A DNA stretch of 64,000 bases from Diplonema papillatum (GCA_030068145.1 JAPJBO010000045.1:372001-436000); one strand, 5' to 3'; shown: positions 40,576 through 58,600, numbered from the stretch's first letter. Notes: a model not told the origin generated them from the letters alone. Made by a program: numbers and translations.

Positions 40576-43245
40576 TCACTTCATTCAGTGGTCAAGAGGT
40601 AACCCCATACAGACGCAGGATGATGACGCAAATATAAGAAGCAAACGGGGGGTGGGAAACCCATGCGCGGACTTATTGTTGTATGCCCAGGACCAAACGA
40701 TGAGCCCCGTCCGGGCGTACTTGGCATGGTTTCGTGACGCATCTATGATTGAAGCGTTGACGGGTGAAAGGAGCACCACAGGTGCATGGGTGCGTGTTCA
40801 TGCACATTCATTCACGGTTTCAGGACCATTCGCCTTTTTGCAAAGCAAGTGAAGGCAGCTCAATGCGTAAAAAGGCAAGTCATTTCTGACCTCTTTTTTG
40901 TGACGAATCGAAGCACCTGGTTTTTAGAGTGGAAGTCTTTGTGCTTTCTCTGCGAAGTGATGAGCAACACGTTTTCTTGGCTGCCTTATCATTAATAGTA
41001 ACCGGGGGAGAAAAAGAACAGAAGAATCATACCAAGAGCAGAAATAACCTGCCGAGGGAAAAAGAAACAGAACACCTGAATGCAGTACCGGAAGAGCTAA
41101 GACAAAATTGTAGAGTGAAAGCCTTGGGCCACCATCGTCGAATGGGTTCTTTAGCAGCATCGTTAACTGGGTGTCCTTAATACATTATTTAGACTGTCTC
41201 ATGGAAGTTGTGTGCTGTTTACTCAGCATTTTTTCCTTATATAGGTGGGGGTCTTTGTGGGTTATTTGCTGCTTTTTCGTCTATCGGAGCGCGCTCTCAT
41301 TGTCTATTGTGGCTAGCCGTTTCGGCAGATGCCGCGTGTTGGGAGAACGGATCGAAACGGGCGGGAATCGGCCTGGGAAAAAATCTTGGCTGGGGGGGGG
41401 GGGGGGGGGGGGAACTCCCCCGGGGAAGGGCAGGGTCTCTATCAGCGTCTCCGGGACTCTTCGCGCGGAAAACGCGTGTCTGTACTTGAACAGAAGCCCT
41501 CTTCACGCACCTTTGGCAATTCCTTCTTCGTATGTGCATGCTGGTTGATCTTTCAGCGGGAAGACCTGTTTTATCCGTGTTTCAGCAGTTATCCTGATCT
41601 GGTTTTTGGGTTAGGAATTCCAATCAAACACCTAAACACGCTGCCCTGCGTCTTGTCAGTGCCTTGACAGTGCATTGTAGGCCCATTCCAAATCATCTCT
41701 TTTTGATAATGACGAATGCGGTGTTGTTACCATAAGAGTCTGGGTTTGCAGCCGCTAATAGAAGATTCCTTCGGCCAGTAGAGACTCCACGGGAAGCGAG
41801 GGGGTGGTCATGAGCAGTAAAGACGAAGAAAGATCGTTGAAGAAAGTAAATGTGAGCTTTCGCCAACCCGCGACTCTAATACAAAAAGGAACGACGGCGT
41901 GTGTGACGCAAAGCTCCGGCTCGTTTATTTGTATTTTTTGCGAACACCGATGATTAGCTTGCGGGGAATCAGTGGTTCGTTTCTATTATTCGCTGATTCA
42001 CTTCGCTCGACCATTGGGGGGAGAGGTTGCTGAAGAACCGGGCCAGCACACCTCGTATGGACACATTTACATCATTCGTTTTGGTTTCGCAACACTGCCC
42101 CCTGGGCCTCTTGTCCGGAGTTCCCGGAAGAGGAAGAAAAGACGAACCGAGGGAACCCTCGTGACTACGCGCAGTTTGATTCAGTACGCGAGTGAAACGC
42201 CGTCTGTAGTGAGCTTTTCCTGCTCTGCTGAGAAGTGTTGACAAAGAACATTACCGGACACTGCCTTACAGTGCTGCGAAGGCGGTGCCGGTACACCTCG
42301 TCCAGAAGCCTGGATTCCGGAGCCACCCAACGACATGAGCCGAAGAGAAGACCTGAAGTCTCATTCACCTGGCCGTGCCCGTCTAAATAAGACGAACACG
42401 GCACCGGCGTAGACAAAAAAAGGGAAGCTGAAAAGACCCCCAAATGACCCGCAGACCGGACCCTCCACAACCTAAACCCAAATGGACCTCACGTTCGCAC
42501 CAGCCAGGACATCGTCTCGGGACACGCAAGGTGTGAAGCCGAGGCGACCTCAGCTGTTGAAGATCTTCACGCTAAACTTAAGCATGTCGCTCAGCGCAGG
42601 AGAAGACAGCAACAGCAGAGCCCCAAGCCTGGTGTTCTACGCCTGCTTGGCGACACAACCGGTCGAGGTGAGGCTCTTGGAATGGGGGTTTCCACAGAGG
42701 GTTTGAGTCCCGTATTTTCTCCACGAGCCGCTGAACTTGCCAGCACCCCAGTTTCAAAGTACAGGGGCATGTACGGAACCCTCTATCTGCCATCGGGTCG
42801 CAACGAGTCCAGAAGCCTTCGGCTGGAGTATTTCGAGGGCAAAGGCCAGACGCATTGGTGACTGTGAGGCGTGGCCACATGCCGGGGGCACAGCTGTCTC
42901 GCGGGCCTTTTTGGAGGGGGCCGCAGGTTGAAAACCCGAACGTGGTGTCGGGAAAGGACGAGAACCGCGGTTTTCGTTGCGCCGCACGCTGGTTTGTTCA
43001 CAGTAACATCACGGTGTACGCGTAAGCGCTTTCATCCCGATGAAGAGATTACTTGCAAGGCACCATTGCCACCGTTCATAGAGCACAGGTTTTGATGCGA
43101 GGGGTTTCTCTCAGCCTTCTGAATACCAGCAGTACGCTGATGCCCAGCAAACTGGGCCACCTTGCAACCTGAGCTCTTGATCCAACTACGAGGCAGGGCG
43201 GCATGGCGCATGACGAGGCGGAGCTGCGACAAGATGGGAAGATTC

Positions 43246-48114
<4,869 letters not shown>

Positions 48115-48466
48115 CCACCCGCCTTGCCCCCTCCCGCCGCTTTGCCGGGGACGCCGGAGAACAGAGCGGAAACCCCTCCGGTGGATGCCGATCCGGGAGA
48201 GAAAGAGAGAGAGAGAGAGTGGGTTGCGCGCTTTCCGGGGGCACCAACCGCACAAACGCACACAGGTCTTTCTTTTATGGGTGTTGTTGGCGGTTTGTCC
48301 GGGTCGGCCTTCTTTTTGTGTTTACTTCTTCTTTTTGTTTTTCTCTTTTTTTTTCTCGTTAATCCGCCCCGCGGATACCTCTTCCGAACACGGGATGAGA
48401 GGAGGTGTGTTTGTGTGTGTGTGTGTGTGATCTCAGTAATGGGTAACCCCTGAGCGGAGTCTAGCC

Positions 48467-48502
<36 letters not shown>

Positions 48503-49300
48503 AGGTCTGCAAGTTGGCACGAAAAGAAAGGCGCACTCAGGCCTTCTTGTTCTTGGCTCCTTCCGCAAGTGACACGAAGGACGGGCCTCTTACACCATCG
48601 AACACGCACTGCCGGCTGCTTCTCTCCTTCGACAGAGACGTTCGATCACAGCAAAGTGACGAACCAGAAACAAGACGTTCGGAGGGGGGATCCCCTCCCG
48701 TTTTCCGGCCTTTGCTCTACCTTCGGGGGGCAACTGGAGGCGTGTCTTGAGTGAAATGGACCTCCGCGGTCGTTCCTTTTGTGTTCGGGGGGGGGGGGGG
48801 GGGTGAGTTTTTCCTTTTATCTCTTTTCTTTGCTTCTTTTTAGCCTGCTGTTCGGGTTCGGCTGAAATGTTGGCAGGAACTCCTGATGAAAAGGCAGGCG
48901 CTTCGCATTGTTTGTCGGTGCCGAAGCTTCTCATGCAGGTAGGCGTAGTGACCCTCCAGCAACTAATGCTGTGCTATCCAGCAGTCTGCGAACACACAGT
49001 ATCCATCCCTCGCCGCCGTAGCCGCGTTCTTCGGGAAGGCACTCAGTGATGACTTCCTCCCAGTCCACGCCATCTTGTCTTTCGACTAAAGCAGATCAGC
49101 CATTTCGTAGGATTCTCTGTTTGTGCGTGCTCATTGATTGTTTTCCACTTGCCACATTTATCCTGGTAAGGGATTCTGATCAACCACAAAACACACTGCC
49201 TACGGTTTTCAGCCTGCACAATACATTGATACAGGGAAGGGCAACCCGCAAAAGATTGTTGGTACTAAGAAGTCTGTAGGCTCCCCCCAAGACCCTAGGT
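48115..49300. other. Upstream region of the K+ channel gene
   Basis: A CT-rich tract on the minus strand (about 48197-48218) lies just 5' of the start codon and probably belongs to the 5' UTR or promoter. GT tracts (48413-48429 and 48470-48500), a poly-G run (48787-48803) and an R4 copy (about 49110-49270) follow. No promoter motif could be assigned. Confidence 0.45.
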
Positions 49301-49312
49301 TTTTCTGACTGC

Positions 49313-49440
49313 AAACACGGGCTTCTTGGGAAAGTTTCGAAACGCATCTGTTCACAGGAGCAAACCTCGATCCTTTTTGGTGTCTTCGCCCTGCAGGCGC
49401 AAGCGTACGAACACCAGCTTGGTTCTCAGGCCGTACGCAA
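49313..49440 (-). repeat. Repeat R9, inverted relative to 54143-54266
   Basis: About 125 bp, near-identical in reverse complement to 54143-54266 (GGTTTGCTCCTGTGAACAGA core). Confidence 0.85.
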
Positions 49441-51095
49441 AGCATGCTGAACGTACTGATTTCAGCACGTTAATTCTTTTGTTTTCTTTGTACACATGCC
49501 GAAACAGTACGTGTACACGTGATAAAATCAGTACGCCATCAGCACATGCTACCATTTTTCCCTCCAGACACACCGGTACACACACAGACTAAGAAGAACC
49601 ATGGAGAGTGGCAAGTGTATACTGTTACTGCACCATTCGGCAGGTGAGCCCCCTATGTTCTATTTATTTTTGCCTGGGGCAGCTACGTACTGATTTTCAG
49701 TAGGTACCTAGCTCCAAGACAAAAGGGCTGCGTAAGCCCTGTTGGTTCTGCTTGTTCGACTTAAGTTTTGCCACCGTCCGTAAACGAACATCGTCGCTCT
49801 CACCGCCGATGAAGCTGGACGAGCAGTCGAAGGAGAAGCGAAACACCAAGTGCGCCTGAACGCGACGATCAAGACGAGCTGAAGGAGGTAACCGCGACGA
49901 CGGCAATGCAGATTAACGCCACAGATTCTTAGCACTCTAACCAAAACTCACTGCCACGAACATGGATAAGCAACCCGTCTGTGACCTTGCAGCTGTCGAA
50001 GATGCACACACCTTCTTTAGAGTGAAAGTTCGCTTGAAACACCGGGGCCTCAAAGTCCCCGGGTTCCCTTCGTCAATATGGGTTTCCTTTGTGCTCTGAT
50101 TGTTCTTAAGAGTGGTGGTTACACGAGGTAAGAGTATCAGTGCGTACCGTCGTTGATGGTCATGGATGGTTTCGGCCATTACCCACATACCATACTTACG
50201 GTAGGCCCTCCTCAGTATGGTGCCGTAGAAGGTGACTGTCTGTCTTCTTGGTACGTGTGGCCGTCTCTTTTCGTGTACTTTTTGTGCACACGAGAGCCTA
50301 AGCGAGCTTTCTGTTACTGCAACCCGAGGCGGAGTTCGTCGACGATTGTAGCCCTGCAGGCACGTGCTCAGAAGCGAACGGGGCGACAAAAGGCAATAAA
50401 TAACAAATCCATCCGGAGACAAAAACAGCACAGACGAACGGGTGAGAAGGAACTGAAGGCTCTTGTGCTTTCTCCACTCCCCCCCCCCCCGCCAGAATAC
50501 CATTTCTATTCTTTTCGAGCTCGGAAATAGCCTCCGAGCCCGTGGGGGGTGGCACAAGAGGTAGAATGTGCAGCTCGCCAATCGCCAGCAACGCGACGCA
50601 CAGAAACGATGCCGATTTGCACCTACAACTGCCTGCACCGGGCCTGCCACTGAACAGAACCAGCATTCGGCCAAAAGTCTGGTAAACTGAGCGTTCACGC
50701 GTTCAGTAGTATCCCGCACGGTGTTGTAGATGACGGTTTGTCAGTGTGCTAATCACGTACAGGATGCAAGTCGAACGCCGCTTTGGTTGAGTGCTTCAAA
50801 TTTCCTCCGTTGTTTGATAGAAGAAATGTGAAAACACGTAGTTTGTTTTTGAACAGGAGAAGACGAAGAAGAAGCAAGAAATCGAACTTTTAAGGTTTTG
50901 CCGGAGCCCAACAGCTTCGCTGCCGCCCTTGCCCTGTGGGGGTGCGGCTGTCGCTCAGCATTGGACCCAAAACTGAAGACGATGGCGCGCCAGCAAATGA
51001 AAATTGTCAAGAACAAAACTCCATCGACGGCAGCATACTATCCTCACCCCCGCTTTGATGAAGAAAACAAGTTGAAGGAAGTGCGCATAAAAAAC
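49441..51095. other. Intergenic stretch with an R3 copy
   Basis: It holds an R10-like fragment near 49905 and an R3 copy at 50015-50285. Nothing else was recognised. Confidence 0.45.
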
Positions 51096-51305
51096 TCTGA
51101 GAGACTGCCTTGTGCTTATTTCGACGGAGGCTAGAGGGGGGAAAAACAATACAACCACAAAGTGGATCATTTTTTGTTGAAAGCTGCCACCGCGAGCAAA
51201 CCCAGAATTACCTGTGTTTCGCGTGGGCGTCGCACGCTACCTCCTTAAAGACTTCGCAACTGGCAGTCTCCTCCAAGTGTTTCTTACAAATCGGGTGCTT
51301 CTAAA
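51095..51305 (+). repeat. Dispersed repeat R1, diverged copy
   Basis: Recognisable from AGACTGCCTTGTGCTTATTT to the CGGGTGCTTCTAAAA end. It is clearly older than the 34715, 39366 and 62405 copies. Confidence 0.75.
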
Positions 51306-51494
51306 AGACAACAAGGGACCTTTCATGTGCGCTGACGAAGTATGTCTTATCGGAACCGTATTGCAGAGCCGGGGGTCTACAGGTTCAGTGGCAACCGATT
51401 TCCCGAACCAACGCATGAAGGCGTGGCATGCCTTGGGATTGGCGCTTCCGATGAACACAAGCCAAGAGACGATCAACCACAGGGCAGAGCCGAC

Positions 51495-51881
51495 GGGCTG
51501 TGGCACAGTGTGTGTGGGCCTTTGAAGCGTGGATGATGCCTCTCGCGCTGCTCCCCTTGAGGTTCCTGGCTCATGCCAAAGCGCCGCCGCCCGGGTTAAG
51601 GGGTTGCGGCATCAGGCGCGGGCCAGGGCCAGGGAGACTGTTCGGAGGGGTCACCACCCACCGTTCGCGGGCTTCGTTACTTCACTGCCCCCGGCTCTCC
51701 CCGGCCTTCGTCATCCCGGGGGAGGGTTTCACGGCCATCCCCCCCCGCGTGGGGAATGGACTGGTGCTGTGCCGCGGGTCCTTCCGTGCGTCCTCGCGAC
51801 GTCGCCGCTGTCGATGTCGCTACCGCTGTTGCTGCCGCTGCAGCCGCTGTCGGGCGGTTGGTTGGGCTGTGGCACAGTGTG
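51495..51881. repeat. GC-rich 351-bp insert in R12 flanked by an 18-bp direct repeat
   Basis: GGGCTGTGGCACAGTGTG occurs at 51495-51512 and again at 51864-51881. The R12 family continues smoothly if the sequence between is taken out (compare 33915-33975). The insert (51513-51863) is GC-rich, with no recognised gene and no clear A tail. Confidence 0.7.
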
Positions 51882-53202
51882 CTCCAACTCAAGCTTTGCG
51901 TGCTTGCGGTTCCGCCACGCTTTTTCCCGGAGTGAACTTCGTTGCTCTCCTCCTTCTTCTTTTAATCGCCCTGAGAGAAGCTAAATATGCAAAACCTCAG
52001 ATGCGAGTGATCAGGATGGTCTTGCTTGATTCCCTACTACAGAGAACCAGAAATGGGCTGCCGGGGGGTGTCTCCGAGGCCCTACTCGGATTCGTGGATA
52101 CGAACCCACAAAACCTTCTGGGGTTCCTTGGCCCCGTTCTGCACCCAGTCTGAACCAGCTGGTCATATTCTGAAAAAAGCCTCAATTATCGATATCGGTA
52201 ATAAAAAGACGCTCACATATTGTTCATTATACACGGAAGACGGAGTAGCAGCGCGTCTGTTTGGTGATGGTTCAGAATTCCTGACCTGAATAATGAAGAG
52301 GGTGAGAGAAGCGGTTCACCGTTGACCTGTTTTGCTTTCGACGATCTCGTGTGTTGGTTTGCTTGCTTCGTTTTTGACCTCAGGCCTCAGACCGGGCGGC
52401 ACTCTGCACTCTCATGGCCTTCTCAGTGCGGCTTTGTGCCGTTTGACACCCTGAGCTTGAGTTCGTGCTTCAAAAGGAAGGGTTAAAAGACCGCTGTGAG
52501 TGGCACGATGGGAAGTTGCAGGAGACGCCTCTGCTTTCCCTTCACTGACAATGCCACAGGTCACCTCAATCCGACTTCAGCCCCGAAGACGAAGAAACAA
52601 GCGAGTGCAAAGCGCCAAAACACGACTCGGAAAAGATAGCCACCTGAGTGGCGAATGCAGACGATCGCCACAGATTCTCATACCCTCCTATAGGCGGCCG
52701 CTCTTGCACGAAAGCAGAGTTCGATACCATGCTACATGTTTGTGCTTAACTCGCTCAAGTGAAGCAAAAAAGCAAGATCTGATACGGACTGAAGGTTCAG
52801 CAACACACAGCGGCAGCGGCGCGTGCACCTAACCACCCCACGTGAAGCTCAGTCACAAGGAGTTGTGACACCGAAGTTGCATGATTTACATGATTTGTCT
52901 GTCTGTTGGCTGCTTTGACTGAGACTCATGCCACTTGAGCGGCGTTCGTTTTCTTGTTGCGTTACTGGTATGGTCCTTTTGACAGAGCGAGCCAATGCCT
53001 CTCATCTCACCTTTAAAACACGGCTGAGTCACGCATGCTCTTGACAGACGCTAGCGTCCGACGTTTCGCACGCGCGTCGCAGTCGTTGGGTGGTATTGAC
53101 AAGGGGTTCCTTGTTGCGTTAGTGGGGAGTCATTTGCATGCAAAGGAGTACCCACTAACAGAATTCCGACGAACCCCCTTGCCACCACAACTCAAAGCCG
53201 TT
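51882..53202. other. Intergenic stretch
   Basis: No feature was recognised apart from an R10-like fragment near 52655. Confidence 0.45.
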
Positions 53203-53455
53203 TTGTGCTCTGAGTGTCGTAAGAGTGGTGGTTACACGAGGTAAGAGGATCGGTGGGTACCTTGGTTGTTGGTCATTGCACAGGTGGTTTCGGCCATTAT
53301 CCACATACCGTACTTACGGTAGGTCCTCCTCAGTATGGTGCCGCAGTAGGTGACTGTCTGTCTTGTTGGTACCGTCTGACCATCTCTTTTTGTGAATTTC
53401 TGGTGCTGCATATGGTATGCCAGGGTTTCTCTTTTGTACAGTGAAAGTTCGCTTG
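53203..53455 (+). repeat. Dispersed repeat R3
   Basis: Contains TCTGAGTGTCGTAAGAGTGG and the TGGTTTCGGCCATTAT block. The end motif CAGTGAAAGTTCGCTTGAGG here lies at the right side. Confidence 0.75.
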
Positions 53456-53632
53456 AGGACACGGGGTCTTTTTGCTTTGTTGAAATTTGCTGGGTACAAC
53501 ACCTGGAGTCACGTGTGCTCACGGTGCTTTTAAAAAGAAAGACTAAAAGAAGACTGGGGGCTGTTACTCGCGTCGCGCATTTTGATTGAAAGCTAACACT
53601 GGTTGGTACTCGTTGTACACTGGTCTTTTTTT

Positions 53633-53815
53633 GTATAAGCACCTGCATTGTAGGAATACTTGAGGGGGCTGCCAGTTGCAAAATCTCAAATGAGGAATAT
53701 GAGCTGTGCGGTGTAGCGGGCGCAAGCGTTCAACAATCAAAGACCCACTTGTAGTGATGATGTTCCTCCCCTCTAGCCTCCGTCAAAATAAGCACAATGC
53801 AGCCCCTCGAGTACT
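53633..53815 (-). repeat. Dispersed repeat R1, shortened reverse copy
   Basis: Both ends match R1 (TATAAGCACCTGC at left, CCCCTCGAGTAC at right), but the interior is shorter. Confidence 0.7.
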
Positions 53816-54142
53816 TTTCTCCCCTCCCTCCGCTGCGGGTCTGCAGGTCAAAGGGGCCGCCGAGTTCTTAACCGAAACTTGGGCGAAAGATCCATTGAAC
53901 CCATCGCATGAGATCTGAAGAAAGCTTCAACTGTGGTGCTCCACGCGAGCATGGTCGTATGCTGCTTGTCACATGTGTCGCAAGTACAGTTACTTACGGG
54001 TGCAGACCCTGACCACAGCGGCGCAACAGTTGATGCTGCCTGGTTTTGGCCGCCAGCGGACTAACACACCGGTTCCTAAAATGGAATTGCCCATACTGCT
54101 GGAAATACAGCAAAAATGCGTCGGGCAACCGCTGCTGAGCGT

Positions 54143-54266
54143 AAGGCCTGAGAACCAAGCTAGTGTTCGTACGCTTGCGCCTGCAGGGCGAAGACACCAA
54201 AAAGGATCGAGGTTTGCTCCTGTGAACAGATGCGTTTCGAAACTTTCCCAAGAAGCCCGTGTTTGG
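54143..54266 (+). repeat. Repeat R9
   Basis: Inverted partner of 49313-49440. Confidence 0.85.
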
Positions 54267-56958
54267 AGTCAGAAAGGCTGATCTGCTTGAGTCGAAAGAC
54301 AAGATGGCGTGGACGGGAGGAAGTCATGCTGAGTGCCGTAAAACCTGTCCGCAAACTAAAGGGGCGCACCCCCGAAGCGCACACGATAAGACGATGGACC
54401 CAGCCACAGACGGCGCGCAGGCAGGGAGGAGCGGCGGGATGCTCAACAGCGGGAGCGGGTGACCACCGACACGCCACGAATGGGCAAGGGGCCACCGGTC
54501 GACGCGTGCGGTGGTGGGGCGAGATGAAGTCGAATTAGTTTCAGCTGAGTGTGTCCGAGGCGAACGGACTTTTTAAACGTCTGACGCACCTTATTACTAC
54601 TTTGAAACAAGTTCTGGGAGATCTTCTTTGTTTCCCCCGTGGTTTTCTTTCTTCTTCGTCGGTCTTTTTTTTTTTTTTTTTCCCCCGACGACAACTAGTG
54701 TCAGACTAGCCTACCCGAAGGCAGTTGATTCCTTTAGGCAAGATTTCTCTACCGGCGGAAGTTGTTTGGGTTAACGTCTTTTTTTTTTTTTTTTTTTTTT
54801 TTTTTCTTGCTTGATTGGGGGTCTTAACGCCTACCTGAAGGTACTCTGTTTGGCGCCACTCCTCTTGAAAGCCATCCCCTTGTGGGAATTGCACTAGAAA
54901 TGCCTCCATCATCCTGAGTATTGCTAGATAGAACCCAGCTATCTGCAAACTCGCATACGATTCCTGCGTTGGGACAACCACACTTCATAAAGCAGAAGGC
55001 TGCTTCGGTGACGTTAACAACGTCGTAAACAGCACGAGTCTCAGTTTGTTTATTGGGTACCGGTAACTTATGAAAAGCTGGTGCTTCTTCTGGTACATCC
55101 GAAAGACTTGTGGTCATTTTGGTAATTCTCGAAAGGTTCGGGGTCATTGCGGTAAGTCATGAAACGTTGGTAGTCATTCTGATGAAAGCATACTAATACG
55201 CTCTGAAAACGGGCGGTCATTTTTGGTAGTTGTGTGTGTGATGACTGGCCGTCAGCCATCGTCGCTATCACTTGCGCTTCTGTGCCACATGCCAGTGCAC
55301 CTTTATCCAGCTGTGCGTCGTCCCTCACAACACTGCAAGCCCCGCGTACATTAGACAGGCTATTGCAATCTTCATTTTTTGCGTATTTCGGGAGAGCTGG
55401 CCTTGTAACAGCCGTGGGTCTTTTTGCCATCAATTGGCCCGCTCGGCCAGTTGGTTGACTGCACACCAAAGCAGGACTGCATCATCTGTTGCGGCCGTGT
55501 GGTGCAGAAAGCGGCTTGGGGGCCTGGCCACCTCATGATGCCAACAGGACTAACCTGTTACCACTGAGATTGGACAGCAGCCGGGATTGCCGCGTCCCCC
55601 CATGAGAGCAAAAAATTGTTTGTGCGCACTAGTGGAACTCACCTGCTTTGGTAAGTTTCATGTAGTACGCTGCCAACTACTAATTCTTAGTACCTACAAT
55701 GCATTGTTAACACAAAACAACAGAGAGAGAGAGAGAGAGAGACGAGTTAGAGTGCAGGGACCATCTCTCCGAGGAGTATCCGGTCGCCCCACTACTATCC
55801 CGTACTCCTACGGCAGGCGCAAGTCGTTGCGCCGTGGGCGCGGAGCGAGCCGTGGCCCAGTCAAAGATGATTGTTGCACCGATGGTGGCGCAGCCGGGGG
55901 CGTTCTGACTGGCGGACGAGACCGCCTGGCAGGCGTGTGTTGACACGTTGTTTCGCGGGCTCTCCTCCTTTTGGCAATAGCCCGCCCTATGGCGGCGGCT
56001 AGCATCTTGACGGAGAATCTCAACTCCCACTGAACAAAGGGTACGTCGTGCGGATATTCAGGCACGGCATCGTTCCAGCTGTTACGGGCGCAAAGTGTTT
56101 CCAGCTTGCCCATCATCCACTCGGTCTTCCGTCCAGCCGCAAAGCGTGGGCGGTGGGTACAACCCGGCATAGCCGGCGCACCAAAACAGCGAAGGGAACA
56201 GACCCCCTGCCGCCATTTCCCAGGGAAGGAGGCGACTGCTGAGTCGGCGCAGCACAGGCCGTTGATGGCTCGCATAAGGTACCCAATTTGCAGCCCCTTC
56301 TCGGCGAAAGTTCTCCCCGGGAGCTTCGAACGCGTAAAAAGATAGAAACGAAGGCAAGACGGGCCCCCTGCGCCTGCTTTGCTGTTTCCGACTGCCTTGG
56401 CAGTTCGACAACTACTACCGCTGTACTACTGGCCAGGCCGCCCGACATCACACGCGGTGTTGGGTAGAAGGTAGTAGAGTGCATCCTCTCGGGTGAATGC
56501 AAAAGGTCTTGGTTGTACTTCTTTAACACGGAGAGGGGGGGTTGGGTTAGAACGGAGAAAAACAAAAAGGAATAGACTTATGTCTCAAACGATTGGACAG
56601 AGAGAAGAGATACTTGAAGGTTACGACGCTGCATAGGAGTGATTGTGTCAGTTCCCTGCAACCTGGGCGCGACGTTCTCACTGAGTGGACGTCGGAATTC
56701 TGTCTGCAGGCAGCCCACGTACCCGTCAGACTTCTTCTCACGAAAGGAGGGTCGGCCCCACTTCACATTAGGGTTTCCGACTCCCGCAATTGTGAGCAGC
56801 ACAAACTGAACAGATCTCGTCAGCTGTCCTTGCAGTGGTTGCATACCACCTACGTTTGTGCGCGCCGGTTGATCGATTCTCAGTTGTTTTCTGCCCTCTT
56901 TCTTCGAGCTATATAGTGTTGGAATTCTGATCAACCACCAAAACACGCCCCCACTTAG

Positions 56959-56962
<4 letters not shown>
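54267..56962. other. Intergenic stretch
   Basis: Poly-T runs at about 54666-54680 and 54780-54805, a short GA tract at 55722-55741 and an R5/R4 copy at about 56730-56950. No gene was recognised. Confidence 0.45.

Positions 56963-57025
<63 letters not shown>
56963..57025 (+). repeat. (GT)n microsatellite
   Basis: About 63 bp of GT repeats between an R4 end and an R3 start. Confidence 0.95.
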
Positions 57026-57026
<1 letters not shown>

Positions 57027-57030
57027 ATGC

Positions 57031-57250
57031 TCTTTTTTAGAGTGAAAGTCCGCTTGAAACTCCGGGATTTTAAAGAGCTCCGGGTGACCTTCGTCGTTAT
57101 GGGAAGATATCCTTTGTGCTCTGAGTGTTCTTAAGAGTGGTGGTTCACACGGAGGTGGTAAGCGAATCGGTGGGTCCCTTCGTTGTTGGTCAAAATTGGT
57201 GGTTTCGGCCATTTTCCATGCACCTTACTTACGGTAGGCCCTCCTCGGTA
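57031..57250 (+). repeat. Dispersed repeat R3
   Basis: Begins GAGTGAAAGTCCGCTTGAAA and runs to ACGGTAGGCCCTCCTC. Confidence 0.75.
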
Positions 57251-57651
57251 TATTCTTGCGTTATTTGTGGATTAGAAGGTCGGTATATTAAAGTCTCCGG
57301 TTGACCGTAGAGGCTTGAGTATGGCGGGGGGTTGAGAAAAGTAAGAGGGTGCAGCTCGTTTCGGGTGTTGTGTCTCTCCGTTGTGAAACCTTGTGAAGTC
57401 CCCTAACGCATTTAGAGGGTGCTTGGGATCGGGTAGGGTGTGGTCGTATTCTTATTTTAGCGTTTATTCGTTCGTTGTCCAAGGGGCAGTAGCTGAGTCC
57501 GCCTGGGACGGATCTGGCAGGTCGGCAGCGCCACCTTCCATTTTTGTGGGCACAAGTGCACCGGGGAAAGCCTGCTACGCGGGAGCCAAGGTTAACGTGT
57601 TCGGCGGTACTGCAGAGCCGGTGTCGGCAGGTCAACTGGCTGCCGCTCACC

Positions 57652-58085
57652 CAAGAAATACTCGAGGGGCTGCCTTGTGCTTACTTCGAAGGAGGAGAGG
57701 GGGAGAAACAATGCAAACTACGAAGTGGGCCTTTTTTTCTTGTCGAACGCTGTATTGCTCCCGATTTTTGTGGTTCAACCCACACCGAGAGGGTCAGAAA
57801 AAGTAAAACACTCGAGACGACCTGCCTTTTTCAACCTGGGGAGAAAACACAGAACAAACTTCAAAAGTCTGTTCTGTTACGCCCGCCACGAAACCCAGAT
57901 TTCCGTTTGTTTCGTGTGGGCTACAGCACATTATTACCCCGTTTGAGATTGGAATATTGTTGCGATAGTGGGGACTCATCGATGCCGATGAGTACCACAC
58001 TATCGCAACAGAACTCCACCCACCTTCGAGATTTCGCAATTGGCAGCCTCCTCAAGTATTTCCTACAAAGCAGGTGCTTATACAA
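57652..58085 (+). repeat. Dispersed repeat R1 carrying an inserted hairpin
   Basis: It starts AAATACTCGAGGGGCTGCCT and ends GCAGGTGCTTATACAAAAA. It is about twice the usual length, with extra sequence near 57745-57860 and a hairpin insert at about 57940-58030. Confidence 0.75.
57959..58009. repeat. Long imperfect hairpin
   Basis: Arms GTTGCGATAGTG and CACTATCGCAAC pair perfectly, inner arms ACTCATCG and CGATGAGT pair perfectly around an ATGC loop, and a few unpaired bases lie between. Confidence 0.9.
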
Positions 58086-58257
58086 AAATATTTTCTTCGC
58101 TCTTACGTTGAACGAGCCCGTATAGACGGTCAGCCCCATAACAGAGGCGACCCGGTTGACAGTGCTAACTTTGACTCAAGCTTTGCATGCTGCGGTTCGA
58201 CCGTCCCGCTTGTCGCGGAGCGAGTCTTTCTTTTGAAAGTATGCTAGTACTGCAAGG

Positions 58258-58600
58258 AATAGTTGACTAGCCCTCTTGAGTTTGTGCAAACCACGATTTG
58301 GGGAGTCGGGGGAACCTAACGTAGCCTAAAGCAAGACCGGCCCCCCCTTTCGAGTTTGAATGGAGCATCTATTTGGTATCGGAAAGTAGGTGCGAGATCA
58401 GGCAAACCTTGTGCGCTAGCTTCGTTTAACCGTGAATCTAATAATCAGGGCTTACCCCACATTCTCGCTTTCATTTCACCAACCCTGTGACAATTATCAT
58501 CTTCACCGTTTCTGCCAACGCGACCTTTTCCGTGAGAACAAAGCGAAGAATAAAGACACCCTTCTTTTTTCCATCTGTCCTTGTCAAGAGCAGCGACTCA
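58258..58600 (-). repeat. R5 repeat interrupted by R6
   Basis: Reverse R5 segments at 58258-58345 and about 58525-58600 are separated by an R6 copy (about 58352-58470). The uninterrupted order is seen at 12360-12520. Confidence 0.65.

Larger units (their letters stand above)
38301..43245. other. Intergenic stretch with repeats
   Basis: It contains R11 fragments (near 38615 and 38745), a reverse R6 copy (38938-39085), an R1 copy (39366-39585), a 41-bp tandem array (40395-40575) and a poly-G run (41392-41412). No gene was recognised; frames here lack domains. Confidence 0.45.

Noticed and set aside
51500-52153. 217-codon plus-strand frame
   Set aside because: It spans the GC-rich insert and repeat R12. 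Composition is biased and no domain is visible.
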